Both the position numbers and the translations under genes were made by a program. A model generated the notes under the pieces. That model did no database searches and was not told the DNA's origin. It saw only the letters and a program-made list of their open reading frames with translations. A stretch of DNA of 64,000 bases from Rhizobacter sp. Root1221 (GTDB taxonomy: Bacteria; Pseudomonadota; Gammaproteobacteria; Burkholderiales; Burkholderiaceae_C): the NCBI RefSeq assembly GCF_001425785.1, contig NZ_LMDI01000012.1:63566-127565 (forward strand), read 5' to 3'. This document shows, in pieces, positions 45,139 to 54,096 of the stretch. Within the stretch, counting starts at the first letter, position 1. Every line of letters starts with the position of its first letter.

Positions 45139-46044
45139 TCAGGAGGCCGGCGTCTGCACCCGGCCGTCGCGGTAGAACGCCCGCAGGTTCTCGTGCACCA
45201 GGTCGGCCATGGCACCTCGCGTCTGTGCCGTGCCGCTGGCGATGTGCGGCAGCAGCACCACGTTGTCCAGGCCCAGCAGCCCGGCCGGCACGTTCGGCTC
45301 GGCCTCGAACACATCGAGCCCGGCCCCTGCGATGCGGCCGGTCTGCAGGGCGTGCACCAGGGCGGCCTCGTCCACCACGCTGCCGCGGGCCACGTTGATG
45401 AGGAACCCCTCGGGCCCGAGCGCGTCCAGCACCCGGATGTCGATCAGGTGCCGCGTGCCCGCGCCGCCGGCCACGATCACCACGAGGAAGTCACACCACT
45501 CGGCCAGGCCCGTCAGCGAAGGCTCGTGGACCCAATCCACCCCGTCCACCGGCCGGCGGCTGTGGTACCGCACGGCCATGTCGAAGCCCGCCGCACGCCG
45601 CGCGATGGTGCGTCCGATGCGCCCCAGCCCCACGATGCCGAGCCGGCGACCGCTCACACGCTGGCCCAGGCGGAAACGCCCCTGGTGCCATTCGCCGCGG
45701 CGCAGGAACCGGTCCGCCGCGCTGACACCCCGGGCCACGTCCAGCATCAGTGCAAACGCGAGGTCGGCCACGCAGTCGTTCAGCACGTCCGGCGTGTTGG
45801 CCACCGCGATGCCACGCCGGGCGGCGGCGGCCAGGTCGAGGGAGTCCGTGCCCACGCCAAAGCTCGAGATCACCTGCAACGACGGCAGGGCCTCGATCAG
45901 CGCGGCGTCCGCGCCGAACACCGCGGACGTGACCAGGCCGGTGAACGTGTGGCCCTGTGCGGCCAGGTAGGCCGCCGGGTCGGGTTCGCCGGCCAGCCCG
46001 GGCAGAAGTCGGCCCTTCTGGAGCACCCGGTGGCGTGTGGTCAT
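45139..46044 (-). CDS. D-2-hydroxyacid dehydrogenase (GhrB-like)
   Basis: The 301-residue NAD(P)-dependent dehydrogenase shows GIVGLGRIGRTIARRAAGFDMAVRYHSRRP for cofactor binding, where the RR after the second strand favours NADPH. The catalytic Arg is in NVARGSVVDE, Glu in GLDVFEAEPNVP and His in LPHIASGT. Glyoxylate/hydroxypyruvate or another 2-keto acid is a likely substrate. ATG 46044 is used; it lies 5 bp after the stop of the Bug-type binding protein gene, so it belongs to the divergent arm of the aldarate locus, although its step there is not obvious. Confidence 0.92.
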   Translation of the reverse strand: MTTRHRVLQKGRLLPGLAGEPDPAAYLAAQGHTFTGLVTSAVFGADAALIEALPSLQVISSFGVGTDSLDLAAAARRGIAVANTPDVLNDCVADLAFALMLDVARGVSAADRFLRRGEWHQGRFRLGQRVSGRRLGIVGLGRIGRTIARRAAGFDMAVRYHSRRPVDGVDWVHEPSLTGLAEWCDFLVVIVAGGAGTRHLIDIRVLDALGPEGFLINVARGSVVDEAALVHALQTGRIAGAGLDVFEAEPNVPAGLLGLDNVVLLPHIASGTAQTRGAMADLVHENLRAFYRDGRVQTPAS

Positions 46045-46049
46045 GGCGT

Positions 46050-47033
46050 TCAATCCGGTTTGACGTTGCCGTCCTTCACCACCTTGGCCCATTTGGCCTG
46101 CTCGGCCAGCTGGAAGTCGGCGAACTGTTTCGGCGAGTTTGGCGAGTAGATCAGGCCCAGGGCGTCCATCTTGGCCTTGGTCTCCGGGTTGGCGATGATC
46201 TTCTGCAGTTCGCTGTTCAACCGGTTGACGATGGCCGGCGGGGTGCCCGCGGGGGCGAACAGGCCCTGCCAGCTGGCCACGTCGAAGCCGGCCACGCCTG
46301 CTTCCTGCAGTGTGGGCACGTCGGGCAGCGCGGGGCTGCGCCTGGACGACGTCACCCCGAGCGCGCGCACCTTGCCGGCCTGGATGTGGGGCAGCGCCAC
46401 GGTGACGGTCTCGAAGCTCATCGGCACCTGGCCGGCGATCACATCCTGGATGGCGGGGCCGCTGCCCTTGTAGGGCACATGCAGGACGTCGACGCCGGCG
46501 AGCAGCTTCAGCATCTCACCCGACATGTGTTGCGAGGTGCCCTGCCCGGCCGAGGCGAAGGCGATCGAGCCCGGCTTCGCCTTCGCGCGGGCGATCAGCT
46601 CCTTCGCGTTCCTGGCGGGTTCGGTGGGGGTCACGAGCAGCACGTTCGAGATGCTGCCGAGCAGCAGGATGGGGCTGAAGTCCTTCGCGGCGTTGTACGG
46701 GATCTTCGGCGACAGCGCCGGGTTGATCGCGTGCGTGGCGATGGTGCCGAGCAGCAGCGTGTAGCCGTCCGCCGGAGACTTGGCCACGCTGTCCGCGCCG
46801 ATCACCCCGCCCGCGCCGCCCTTGTTGTCGACGATCACCGTCTGCTTGAGGACCGTCTGGAGCTGGGCGCCGATGTGGCGGGCCAGGATGTCCGACGTGC
46901 CGCCCGCGGCAAACGGCACCACCAGCTTGATCGGCTTGGCGGGCCAGGTGTCCTGGGCAAAGGACGGGGCAGCCCATGCGAGGCCGCCGGCCACGCAAGT
47001 CAATCGGACAAGAAAGGAACGGCGAGCGGACAT
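46050..47033 (-). CDS. Bug/TTT-family periplasmic solute-binding protein
   Basis: The 327-residue protein has a signal peptide (MSARRSFLVRLTCVAGGLAW, cleavage after FA-Q). The mature part carries Bug-family hallmarks: WPAKPIKLVVPFAAGGTSDILARH, VIVDNKGGAGGVIGADSVAKSPADGYTLLL (split), VLHVPYKGSGPAIQDVIAGQV and LPDVPTLQEAG. Bug proteins capture carboxylates for TctAB-type transporters, here absent. Given the neighbours, an aldarate such as galactarate or glucarate is the likely ligand. ATG 47033 is preferred over the upstream start at 47099, which adds non-signal sequence and would overlap an operator. Confidence 0.92.
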   Translation of the reverse strand: MSARRSFLVRLTCVAGGLAWAAPSFAQDTWPAKPIKLVVPFAAGGTSDILARHIGAQLQTVLKQTVIVDNKGGAGGVIGADSVAKSPADGYTLLLGTIATHAINPALSPKIPYNAAKDFSPILLLGSISNVLLVTPTEPARNAKELIARAKAKPGSIAFASAGQGTSQHMSGEMLKLLAGVDVLHVPYKGSGPAIQDVIAGQVPMSFETVTVALPHIQAGKVRALGVTSSRRSPALPDVPTLQEAGVAGFDVASWQGLFAPAGTPPAIVNRLNSELQKIIANPETKAKMDALGLIYSPNSPKQFADFQLAEQAKWAKVVKDGNVKPD

Positions 47034-47070
47034 CGGGAACTCCACAAAGAATCGGGCCAAGCACTCGCTC

Positions 47071-47092
47071 CGTTGTATGTTGTCAGACAACG
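47071..47092. promoter_or_regulatory. operator copy 1 of the aldarate locus
   Basis: A 22-bp dyad with CGTTGT and ACAACG arms, fitting CGTTGTA-N8-TACAACG with one mismatch. It lies 38 bp upstream of the Bug-protein start, so it would control the leftward arm. Confidence 0.65.
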
Positions 47093-47178
47093 AAGGCACG
47101 AGGTGCGATCATCCGGCGGCCCTTTTCCCCAGGCATCGGTGATAACCACAATAAAATCCGCTTGCGTTTCCGGGCGTT

Positions 47179-47200
47179 AGTTGTACGATGACATACAACG
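47179..47200. promoter_or_regulatory. operator copy 2 of the aldarate locus
   Basis: A 22-bp dyad, AGTTGTA-N8-TACAACG, with one mismatch to the common form. It lies 58 bp upstream of the KdgD start and so serves the rightward arm. The half-site TTGTA/TACAA suits a GntR (FadR-subfamily) repressor, by inference. Confidence 0.68.
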
Positions 47201-47258
47201 TGCCGGTGGTGCACGCCTTTGCCTGCGAATGTCGCGGGTCCCCATTCGGAGCATTTCC

Positions 47259-48170
47259 ATGAATCCCCAAGAGCTGAAAAAAGCGCTGTCGACCGGTCTG
47301 CTGTCCTTCCCGCTGACCGACTTCGATGCCAGCCTCAAATTCAACCCGACCGCCTACGCGAAGCGCCTCGAATGGCTGATGCCCTATGGCGCCACGGTGC
47401 TGTTCGCGGCCGGTGGTACCGGTGAGTTCTTCTCGCTCGAGCCGGGCGAGTTCACCGAGGTGGTCCGCGTGGCCGCCGAGACCTGCCGTGGCCAGGTGCC
47501 CATCGTCGCCGGCGCCGGCGGCGGCACCACGCTCGCCATCCAGTACGCCCAGGCTGCTGAAAAGGCCGGTGCCCAGGGCCTGCTCCTGCTGCCCCACTAC
47601 CTGACCGAAGCCTCGCAAGAGGGCCTGATCGCCCACGTGAAGGCCGTTTGCGCCAGCGTCAAGATCGGTGTCATCGTCTACAACCGCGGTGGTGTGCGCC
47701 TGACCCCCACGTCGCTCGAGATCCTGGCCGAAGCTTGCCCGAACCTGATCGGCTACAAGGACGGCATCGGCGACATCGAACTGATGGTGTCGATCCGCCA
47801 GCGCCTCGGCGACCGTTTCTCGTACCTCGGCGGCCTGCCCACCGCGGAAGTGTTCGCTCACGCCTACCGTGCGCTCGGCGTGCCGGTGTACTCGTCGGCC
47901 GTCTTCAACTTCATCCCGAAGACCGCGATCGAGTTCTACAACGCCTACGCCGCCGGTGACCTCGCCACCACCGACCGCCTGATCAAGGACTTCTTCCTGC
48001 CGTACCTCGACATCCGCAACCGCGGCCAGGGTTACGCCGTCAGCATCGTGAAGGCCGGTGCCACAATCATCGGCCACTCCGCCGGCCCGGTTCGCCCGCC
48101 GCTGTCGGACCTGAAGCCGAAGGAATACGAGGACCTGCAAGCCCTGATGGCCCGCCTCGGCCCCCAGTAA
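47259..48170 (+). CDS. kdgD: 5-dehydro-4-deoxyglucarate dehydratase
   Basis: KdgD dehydrates and decarboxylates 5-keto-4-deoxyglucarate to 2-oxoglutarate semialdehyde. The 303-residue (beta/alpha)8 protein belongs to the DapA/NAL aldolase superfamily. Schiff-base lysine K167 is in [11 protein letters not shown], the conserved Tyr is in VIVYNRGG, and the GTGEFFSL segment binds the carboxylate. The start at ATG 47259 has GGAG about 7 bp upstream; sequence further upstream covers operator 2. It is the first gene of a kdgD - aldehyde dehydrogenase - garD series read rightward. Confidence 0.95.
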   Translation: MNPQELKKALSTGLLSFPLTDFDASLKFNPTAYAKRLEWLMPYGATVLFAAGGTGEFFSLEPGEFTEVVRVAAETCRGQVPIVAGAGGGTTLAIQYAQAAEKAGAQGLLLLPHYLTEASQEGLIAHVKAVCASVKIGVIVYNRGGVRLTPTSLEILAEACPNLIGYKDGIGDIELMVSIRQRLGDRFSYLGGLPTAEVFAHAYRALGVPVYSSAVFNFIPKTAIEFYNAYAAGDLATTDRLIKDFFLPYLDIRNRGQGYAVSIVKAGATIIGHSAGPVRPPLSDLKPKEYEDLQALMARLGPQ

Positions 48171-48192
48171 CCCACCTGACCCGGAACCCACG

Positions 48193-49632
48193 ATGAAACA
48201 GAACCTGATCGGCGGAGCCTGGGTTGATGGCCCCCGCACCACGCGCAACATCAACCCCTCCGACACCCGCGACCTGATCGGCGAGTACGCCCTCGCCGAC
48301 GCGGCGCAGACGCAGACGGCGATCGCCGCCGCGCAGGATGCGTTCAGCAGCTGGAGCCTCAGCACGCCGCAGCAGCGTTTCGACGCGCTCGACGCCATCG
48401 GCACCGAGATCCTGGCCCGCAAGGCCGAGCTCGGCGACCTGCTGGCCCGTGAGGAAGGCAAGCGCCTGCCCGAGGCCATCGGTGAAGTCGGCCGCGCCGG
48501 CAACATCTTCAAGTTCTTCGCTGGCGAGGCCTTGCGCCAGGCCGGTGAGGTGCTGGGTTCCGTGCGTCCCGGCGTGGGCGTCGAGGTGACGCGCGAGCCG
48601 GTCGGTGTCGTGGGCCTGATCACGCCGTGGAACTTCCCCATCGCCATCCCGGCGTGGAAGATCGCCCCGGCGCTGGCCTTCGGCAACACCGTGGTGTTCA
48701 AGCCGGCCGAACTGGTGCCGGGCTCGGCCTGGGCGCTGGCCGAGATCATCTCGCGCAGCGGCGTGCCTGCCGGCGCGTTCAACCTCGTGATGGGCCGTGG
48801 AACCGAAGTGGGCGCCACGATGCTCGAGGACAAGCGCGTCAACGCCATCAGCTTCACCGGCTCGGTGGCCACGGGCCAGCGTGTCGCGGCGGCCTGCGTG
48901 TCGCGCTTCGCGAAGTTCCAGCTCGAGATGGGCGGCAAGAACCCGTTCGTCGTGCTGGACGACGCTGACCTCGCGGTTGCCGTCAACTGCGCGGTCGACA
49001 GCGGCTACTTCTCCACCGGCCAGCGTTGCACCGCCTCGTCGCGCGTGATCGTCACCGAAGGCATCCACGACAAGTTCGTGGCCGCCGTGGCCGAACGCAT
49101 CAAGACGCTGAAGGTCGACGACGCCCGCAAGGCCGGCACCGACATCGGCCCCGTGGTCGACGACCGCCAGCTCGCGCAGAACCTCGAGTACGTGCAGATC
49201 GGCCAAGCCGAAGGCGCCCGCCTCGTGGCCGGCGGCCAGGCCATCCCCACGAATGCCGACGGCCAGCCTGGCTACTTCATGTCCCCGGCGCTGTTTGCCG
49301 AGACCACGCCGTCGATGCGCATCAACCGCGAAGAGATCTTCGGCCCGGTGGTCAGCGTGCAGAAGGCCAGGAACTACGAAGAAGCCCTGTTCATGGCCAA
49401 CGACACCCCGTTCGGCCTGGCCTCGGGCATCGCCACCACGTCGCTCAAGCACGCCACGCACTTCAAGCGCCACGCGCAAGCGGGCATGGTGATGGTGAAC
49501 CTGCCCACCGCAGGTGTCGATTACCACGTGCCGTTCGGCGGCCGCAAGGGCTCCAGCTACGGCCCGCGCGAACAAGGCCGCTACGCCGCGGAGTTCTTCA
49601 CCACCGTCAAGACCGCCTACACCCAGGCGTGA
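48193..49632 (+). CDS. 2,5-dioxovalerate (2-oxoglutarate semialdehyde) dehydrogenase
   Basis: The 479-residue NAD(P) aldehyde dehydrogenase has the general base E245 in LEMGGKNPFVVL and the nucleophile C279 in GQRCTASSR. It also shows TPWNFPIAIPAWKIAPALAFGN and FTGSVATGQR for cofactor binding. Context assigns the substrate: it follows kdgD by 22 bp and would oxidise 2-oxoglutarate semialdehyde to 2-oxoglutarate, closing the route from aldarates to the TCA cycle. Within the family, succinate-semialdehyde dehydrogenase would look similar, so the assignment rests on neighbours. Confidence 0.92.
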   Translation: MKQNLIGGAWVDGPRTTRNINPSDTRDLIGEYALADAAQTQTAIAAAQDAFSSWSLSTPQQRFDALDAIGTEILARKAELGDLLAREEGKRLPEAIGEVGRAGNIFKFFAGEALRQAGEVLGSVRPGVGVEVTREPVGVVGLITPWNFPIAIPAWKIAPALAFGNTVVFKPAELVPGSAWALAEIISRSGVPAGAFNLVMGRGTEVGATMLEDKRVNAISFTGSVATGQRVAAACVSRFAKFQLEMGGKNPFVVLDDADLAVAVNCAVDSGYFSTGQRCTASSRVIVTEGIHDKFVAAVAERIKTLKVDDARKAGTDIGPVVDDRQLAQNLEYVQIGQAEGARLVAGGQAIPTNADGQPGYFMSPALFAETTPSMRINREEIFGPVVSVQKARNYEEALFMANDTPFGLASGIATTSLKHATHFKRHAQAGMVMVNLPTAGVDYHVPFGGRKGSSYGPREQGRYAAEFFTTVKTAYTQA

Positions 49633-49687
49633 TCGGGCGGCCCCGGGGTTCCTTGACACCGATCCCCGGGTGCCGCACGATGGCATT

Positions 49688-49709
49688 CGTTGTATGACAA
49701 CCTACAACG
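49688..49709. promoter_or_regulatory. operator copy 3 of the aldarate locus
   Basis: The best copy of the dyad: CGTTGTA-N8-TACAACG with seven perfectly paired bases per arm. It lies 34 bp upstream of the garD start, so garD has its own regulated promoter. Confidence 0.7.
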
Positions 49710-49743
49710 AACTGCCTATTCCTGTTTGACCGAGCCGTACCCC

Positions 49744-51309
49744 ATGGACCAGCCCGCCGCCCGCCCGCCCCACACGATCCGGATGCACGACGCCGACAAC
49801 GTCGCGATCGTCGCCAACGACGGGGGCCTGCCGGCCGGCACCGTGCTGCCCGAGGGGCTGGTGCTGAAGGACCACGTGCCCCAGGGGCACAAGGTGGCGC
49901 TGGTGGACCTGGCCGAAGGTGCCGTGGTGCGGCGTTACGACGTGCCCATCGGCTACGCGGCCAAGCCCATCGCGGCCGGCAGCTGGGTGCACGAGAAGCT
50001 CCTCAGGATGCCCGACGCGCGCGAGCTGGACAACCTGCCCATCGCCACCGTCAAGCCGCCCGCCCAGCCGCCGCTCGAGGGCTACACCTTCGAGGGTTAC
50101 CGCAACGCCGACGGGTCGGTCGGCACGCGCAACATCCTTGCCATCACCACCACCGTGCAGTGTGTGGCCGGGGTGGTGGATTTCGCCGTCAAGCGCATCA
50201 AGGCCGAGCTGCTGCCGAAGTACCCGAACGTCGACGACGTGGTGGGCCTCGAGCACACCTACGGCTGCGGCGTGGCCATCGACGCCCCCGACGCGATCAT
50301 CCCGATCCGCACGCTGCGCAACATCAGCCTCAACCCCAACTTCGGCGGCGAGGTGATGGTGGTGAGCCTCGGGTGCGAGAAGCTGCAGCCCGACCGCCTG
50401 CTGCCGCCCGGTTCCATTCCCATCACCGACCAGCGCGGTGAAGACACCGAACTCGACGTGGTGTGCCTGCAGGATGCCGAACACGTGGGCTTCCTGTCGA
50501 TGATCGATTCGGTGCTCGAATCGGCCGAGATGCACCTCGAGCGCCTGAACCGCCGCCGCCGCGAAACCGTGCCGGCCAGCGAACTGGTCGTGGGTGTCCA
50601 GTGTGGTGGCAGCGACGCGTTTTCGGGGGTCACCGCCAACCCCGCGGTGGGCTTCTGCACCGACCTGCTGGTGCGGGCCGGCGCCACCGTGATGTTCTCG
50701 GAAGTCACCGAGGTGCGCGACGGCATCGACCAGCTCACGTCACGCGCCACCACCCCCGAGGTGGCCGAGGCGATGATCCGCGAGATGGCCTGGTACGACG
50801 CGTACCTGAACAAGGGCCGCGTGGACCGCAGCGCCAACACCACGCCCGGCAACAAGAAGGGCGGGCTGTCCAACATCGTCGAGAAGGCGATGGGTTCGAT
50901 CGTCAAGTCCGGCTCGTCGCCCATCTCGGGCGTGCTGTCGCCGGGCGACAAGCTCGCGCAGCGCGGCCTGATCTATGCCGCCACGCCGGCCAGCGACTTC
51001 ATCTGCGGCACGCTGCAACTGGCCGCCGGCATGAACCTGCACGTGTTCACCACGGGCCGCGGCACGCCGTACGGCCTGGCCGAGGTGCCGGTCATCAAGG
51101 TGGCCACCCGCACCGACCTCGCCCGCCGCTGGCACGACCTGATGGACGTGAACGCCGGCCGGATCGCCGACGGCGACGCCACCATCGCCGACGTGGGCTG
51201 GGAAATGTTCCGCCTGATGCTCGACGTGGCCAGCGGCAAGAAGACCTGGGCCGAGCAGTGGAAGCTGCACAACGCCCTGGTGCTGTTCAACCCGGCCCCG
51301 GTGACCTGA
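49744..51309 (+). CDS. garD: galactarate dehydratase
   Basis: GarD converts galactarate to 5-keto-4-deoxyglucarate, feeding KdgD. The 521-residue protein has the UxaA/GarD layout. An N-terminal SAF domain carries [30 protein letters not shown] (split). After it come [37 protein letters not shown] and [20 protein letters not shown] late segment is [14 protein letters not shown]. Cysteines in these segments are candidate metal ligands. The ATG at 49744 is chosen; it follows the third operator. Glucarate could enter if a glucarate dehydratase exists elsewhere; none is in the window. Confidence 0.93.
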   Translation: MDQPAARPPHTIRMHDADNVAIVANDGGLPAGTVLPEGLVLKDHVPQGHKVALVDLAEGAVVRRYDVPIGYAAKPIAAGSWVHEKLLRMPDARELDNLPIATVKPPAQPPLEGYTFEGYRNADGSVGTRNILAITTTVQCVAGVVDFAVKRIKAELLPKYPNVDDVVGLEHTYGCGVAIDAPDAIIPIRTLRNISLNPNFGGEVMVVSLGCEKLQPDRLLPPGSIPITDQRGEDTELDVVCLQDAEHVGFLSMIDSVLESAEMHLERLNRRRRETVPASELVVGVQCGGSDAFSGVTANPAVGFCTDLLVRAGATVMFSEVTEVRDGIDQLTSRATTPEVAEAMIREMAWYDAYLNKGRVDRSANTTPGNKKGGLSNIVEKAMGSIVKSGSSPISGVLSPGDKLAQRGLIYAATPASDFICGTLQLAAGMNLHVFTTGRGTPYGLAEVPVIKVATRTDLARRWHDLMDVNAGRIADGDATIADVGWEMFRLMLDVASGKKTWAEQWKLHNALVLFNPAPVT

Positions 51310-51335
51310 CCCCACCTCGCCTGTGTGTTTCCTGC

Positions 51336-51360
51336 AACGCGCCTTCGGGCGCGTTTTCGT
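51336..51360 (+). terminator. intrinsic terminator after garD
   Basis: AACGCGCC-TTCG-GGCGCGTT is an 8-bp stem with a stable TTCG tetraloop, followed by TTCGT. It lies 26 bp after the garD stop. Confidence 0.78.
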
Positions 51361-51696
51361 TGCACGAGCGTGTTTTTACGTGGGGCCTGCCCTTGGGCAA
51401 TTCCACATGATGAACTGAAACTTTCACTTGCCGAACACCCGCGACGCCCGGTGGCATGGCTTTATGCAGATCTTGCATGACCCCCCGTGTCGCGGTGCTG
51501 ACCCAAGGCAGACAATCGGCAGACAATGATTTTACGGTCGTCCGTTTTACCCGGCGGAGACCTCATGACCTGGCCCCACCCAACGGCCGGAAGGCCCGAA
51601 GCGGCATGGGGCGAGCCCCCCAGGACGCCTGCTCACAGCAGGTGCGGACGAGGCTCGCCCGATCCCGTTTTTGTCTTTTTATTGATTGGAGCCACC
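51361..51696 (+). promoter_or_regulatory. long leader and promoter region of pckG
   Basis: About 336 bp without a convincing gene. Two copies of GGCAGACAAT lie in tandem at 51507-51516 and 51518-51527 (11-bp period, one helical turn), a possible activator site. Further down, GGGCGAGCC (51609-51617) pairs with GGCTCGCCC (51652-51660), enclosing an inner hairpin CCTGCT-CAC-AGCAGG (51628-51642). A T-rich stretch GTTTTTGTCTTTTT follows at 51667-51680. This resembles an attenuator or an sRNA terminator upstream of the pckG ATG. Confidence 0.5.
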
Positions 51697-53562
51697 ATGA
51701 ACCAACCGAAGCTGGAGGGTCTGCGCTTGAACGTCCCTGCCTATGTCAAGAACAACCGCCTGATCTCCTGGGTCGCCGATGTCGCCGCCCTCACCGAGGC
51801 GCGTGAGGTCTACTGGTGCGACGGCAGCACCGCCGAGTACGACCGCTTGTGCGGCGAACTCGTGGCCGCCGGCACCTTCAAGAAGTTGAACCCCGAGTTG
51901 CGCCCCAACAGCTACCTCGCGCAAAGCAGCCCGAGCGACGTGGCCCGGGTGGAAGACCGCACCTTCATCTGCTCGGCCAGGAAGGAAGACGCCGGTCCCA
52001 CGAACAACTGGATGGCCCCGGCCGAGATGCGCGAACTGCTGCAGACCGGCGACAACGCCCTCTTCAAGGGCAGCATGCGCGGCCGCACGCTGTATGTGGT
52101 GCCGTTCAGCATGGGCCCGCTCGGCTCGCCCATCGCCCACATCGGCGTCGAACTGTCGGACAGCCCGTACGTGGCCGTCAACATGAAGATCATGACGCGC
52201 ATGGGCAAGGCCGTGCTCGACGTCCTCGGCGAGGATGGCAGCTTCGTGCCGTGCGTCCACACCGTCGGTGCCCCGCTGGAGCCCGGCCAGAAGGACGTCA
52301 GCTGGCCCTGCAACACCACCAAGTACATCGTCCACTACCCCGAAACCCAGGAAATCTGGAGCTATGGCTCCGGCTACGGCGGCAACGCACTGTTGGGCAA
52401 GAAGTGTTTCGCGCTGCGCATCGCCTCCACGATGGGCCGTGACCAGGGGTGGTTGGCCGAGCACATGCTGGTGCTGGGTGTCACGTCGCCCGACGGCCAG
52501 AAACGCCACGTGGCCGCCGCCTTCCCGAGCGCCTGCGGCAAGACCAACTTCGCGATGCTGATCCCGCCGGCCGGTTTCGAGGGCTGGAGCGTCACCACCA
52601 TCGGCGACGACATCGCCTGGATCAAGCCGGGTGCCGACGGCCGCCTGTACGCCATCAACCCGGAAGCCGGCTACTTCGGCGTGGCCCCGGGCACGAACAG
52701 CAAGACCAACGCCAATTGCATGGCCAGCCTGACCCGCGACGTGATCTTCACGAACGTGGCACTGACCGACGACGGCGACGTCTGGTGGGAAGGCATGACC
52801 GACACCCCGCCGGCCCACGCCATCGACTGGCAGGGCAAGGACTGGACGCCCCAGATCGCCAAGGAAACCGGCGCGAAGGCCGCGCACCCGAACGCCCGCT
52901 TCACGGTGGGTGCACTGAACAACCCGGCGCTCGACAGCGAGTGGGACAACCCCGCCGGCGTGCCCATCGACGCGTTCATCTTCGGCGGCCGCCGTTCCAC
53001 CACCGTGCCGCTCGTCACCGAGGCGCGCGACTGGAACGAAGGCGTCTACATGGCTGCCACGATGGGCTCGGAAACCACCGCCGCCGCCGCAGGCCAGCAA
53101 GGTGTGGTGCGCCGCGACCCGTTCGCGATGCTGCCGTTCATGGGCTACAACATGAGCGACTACTTCCAGCACTGGCTGAACCTGGGCGCCAAGCTGAAGG
53201 CATCGGGTGCCCCGGTGCCCAAGATCTTCTGCGTCAACTGGTTCCGCAAGGGCGACGACGGCAAGTTCGTGTGGCCGGGCTACGGCGACAACATGCGCGT
53301 GCTGAAGTGGATCCTCGAACGTGCCGACGGCAAGGGCCAGGGCGAAGAGAACCTTTTCGGCGTGACCCCTCGCTACGAAGACATCACCTGGACCGGCCTT
53401 GACTTCACGAAGGCCCAGTTCGACCAGGTCACCGGCATCGACAAGGCGGCCTGGCAGAACGAACTCGGCCTGCACGCCGAGTTGTTCGCCCAGCTGGCGT
53501 ACCACCTGCCGGCCGAACTGACGGCCACGAAGGCGAAGCTCGAGCAGCGCCTCGCGGCCTGA
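51697..53562 (+). CDS. pckG: GTP-dependent phosphoenolpyruvate carboxykinase
   Basis: PckG converts oxaloacetate and GTP to PEP, the entry to gluconeogenesis. The 621 residues match the GTP-type enzyme. Visible motifs are the kinase-1a P-loop [12 protein letters not shown] with the reactive cysteine, the metal-binding GDDIAW loop, and [23 protein letters not shown] (substrate arginine region) and NWFRKG complete the set. ATG 51697 follows TTGGAG. The gene has a long leader with terminator-like structure and a strong terminator of its own. It suits a cell growing on acids such as galactarate, which yields 2-oxoglutarate. Confidence 0.96.
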   Translation: MNQPKLEGLRLNVPAYVKNNRLISWVADVAALTEAREVYWCDGSTAEYDRLCGELVAAGTFKKLNPELRPNSYLAQSSPSDVARVEDRTFICSARKEDAGPTNNWMAPAEMRELLQTGDNALFKGSMRGRTLYVVPFSMGPLGSPIAHIGVELSDSPYVAVNMKIMTRMGKAVLDVLGEDGSFVPCVHTVGAPLEPGQKDVSWPCNTTKYIVHYPETQEIWSYGSGYGGNALLGKKCFALRIASTMGRDQGWLAEHMLVLGVTSPDGQKRHVAAAFPSACGKTNFAMLIPPAGFEGWSVTTIGDDIAWIKPGADGRLYAINPEAGYFGVAPGTNSKTNANCMASLTRDVIFTNVALTDDGDVWWEGMTDTPPAHAIDWQGKDWTPQIAKETGAKAAHPNARFTVGALNNPALDSEWDNPAGVPIDAFIFGGRRSTTVPLVTEARDWNEGVYMAATMGSETTAAAAGQQGVVRRDPFAMLPFMGYNMSDYFQHWLNLGAKLKASGAPVPKIFCVNWFRKGDDGKFVWPGYGDNMRVLKWILERADGKGQGEENLFGVTPRYEDITWTGLDFTKAQFDQVTGIDKAAWQNELGLHAELFAQLAYHLPAELTATKAKLEQRLAA

Positions 53563-53580
53563 TCAGGCACCGCCAAACGC

Positions 53581-53609
53581 AAAAGGCCTCGCAACGCGAG
53601 GCCTTTTTT
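53581..53609 (+). terminator. intrinsic terminator of pckG
   Basis: A 12-bp stem (AAAAGGCCTCGC with GCGAGGCCTTTT) and AAC loop run into a T6 tract, 18 bp after the pckG stop. The A-tract on the left also makes it usable from the minus strand. Confidence 0.92.
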
Positions 53610-53725
53610 GCATCTAGCGGTCGAGGCGCCACCACGCCGCACCACGTGGTCACCGGAATGCTCCGGCACTACGCCAGCGCCCCGAACCCGGTGTCCTTCA
53701 CGGACGCACCGGGTGGGTCACCGGC

Positions 53726-53971
53726 TCACAGGCCGTTTTGCTCTTCGAAGCGGTCGATCGCGGCCGACAGGTCGGCGGCGCTGCGCGGGTCGCGGACGGC
53801 CCATTCAGCAGCCAGTGCGCGGGCACGGCGAACGTCGCGCTCGGCGTTGCGTTCGGCCGGGGCCGCACGGAACGACTGGAGCAGGCTGGCAAACAGGTTG
53901 CCAAGGACGGCCGCGCCGCGGGGAGCGGTGCGTTGTTGGGGAACTTGCAGATTCATCGTCGTGGTGTTCAT
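53726..53971 (-). CDS. 81-residue protein of unknown function
   Basis: The product has 81 residues from ATG 53971, with a purine-rich AAGGAG just upstream on the minus strand. A polar N-terminus is followed by NLFASLLQSFRAAPAERNAERDVRRARALAAEWAV, an amphipathic helix, and a C-terminal DLSAAIDRFEEQNGL. Size and style recall the short DUF3563-like proteins common in Burkholderiales, but I cannot confirm membership. It is divergent from the LysR gene at 54097, separated by a region with a perfect dyad, so it may be a LysR target. Confidence 0.6.
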   Translation of the reverse strand: MNTTTMNLQVPQQRTAPRGAAVLGNLFASLLQSFRAAPAERNAERDVRRARALAAEWAVRDPRSAADLSAAIDRFEEQNGL

Positions 53972-54070
53972 GGTGAACTCCTTGTTAGGTTGGCGGACCG
54001 ACTTCGGTCAGCGCATGGTCGAGATATTAGGGTTTCCCCCATGTTCGCGCAAATTGAATCTGTGAAGGAT

Positions 54071-54093
54071 AGATATACACAACGCTTATATCT
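54071..54093. promoter_or_regulatory. perfect dyad upstream of the LysR gene
   Basis: AGATATA-N9-TATATCT, arms of seven perfectly paired bases, ends 3 bp before the GTG start of the LysR gene. It is an AT-rich island in GC-rich DNA and fits the T-N11-A style of LTTR sites, so autoregulation is likely. Confidence 0.62.
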
Positions 54094-54096
54094 GCC

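Noticed and set aside
51679-53505. 608-codon minus-strand frame opposite pckG
   Set aside because: Antisense shadow; pckG is unmistakable on the plus strand.
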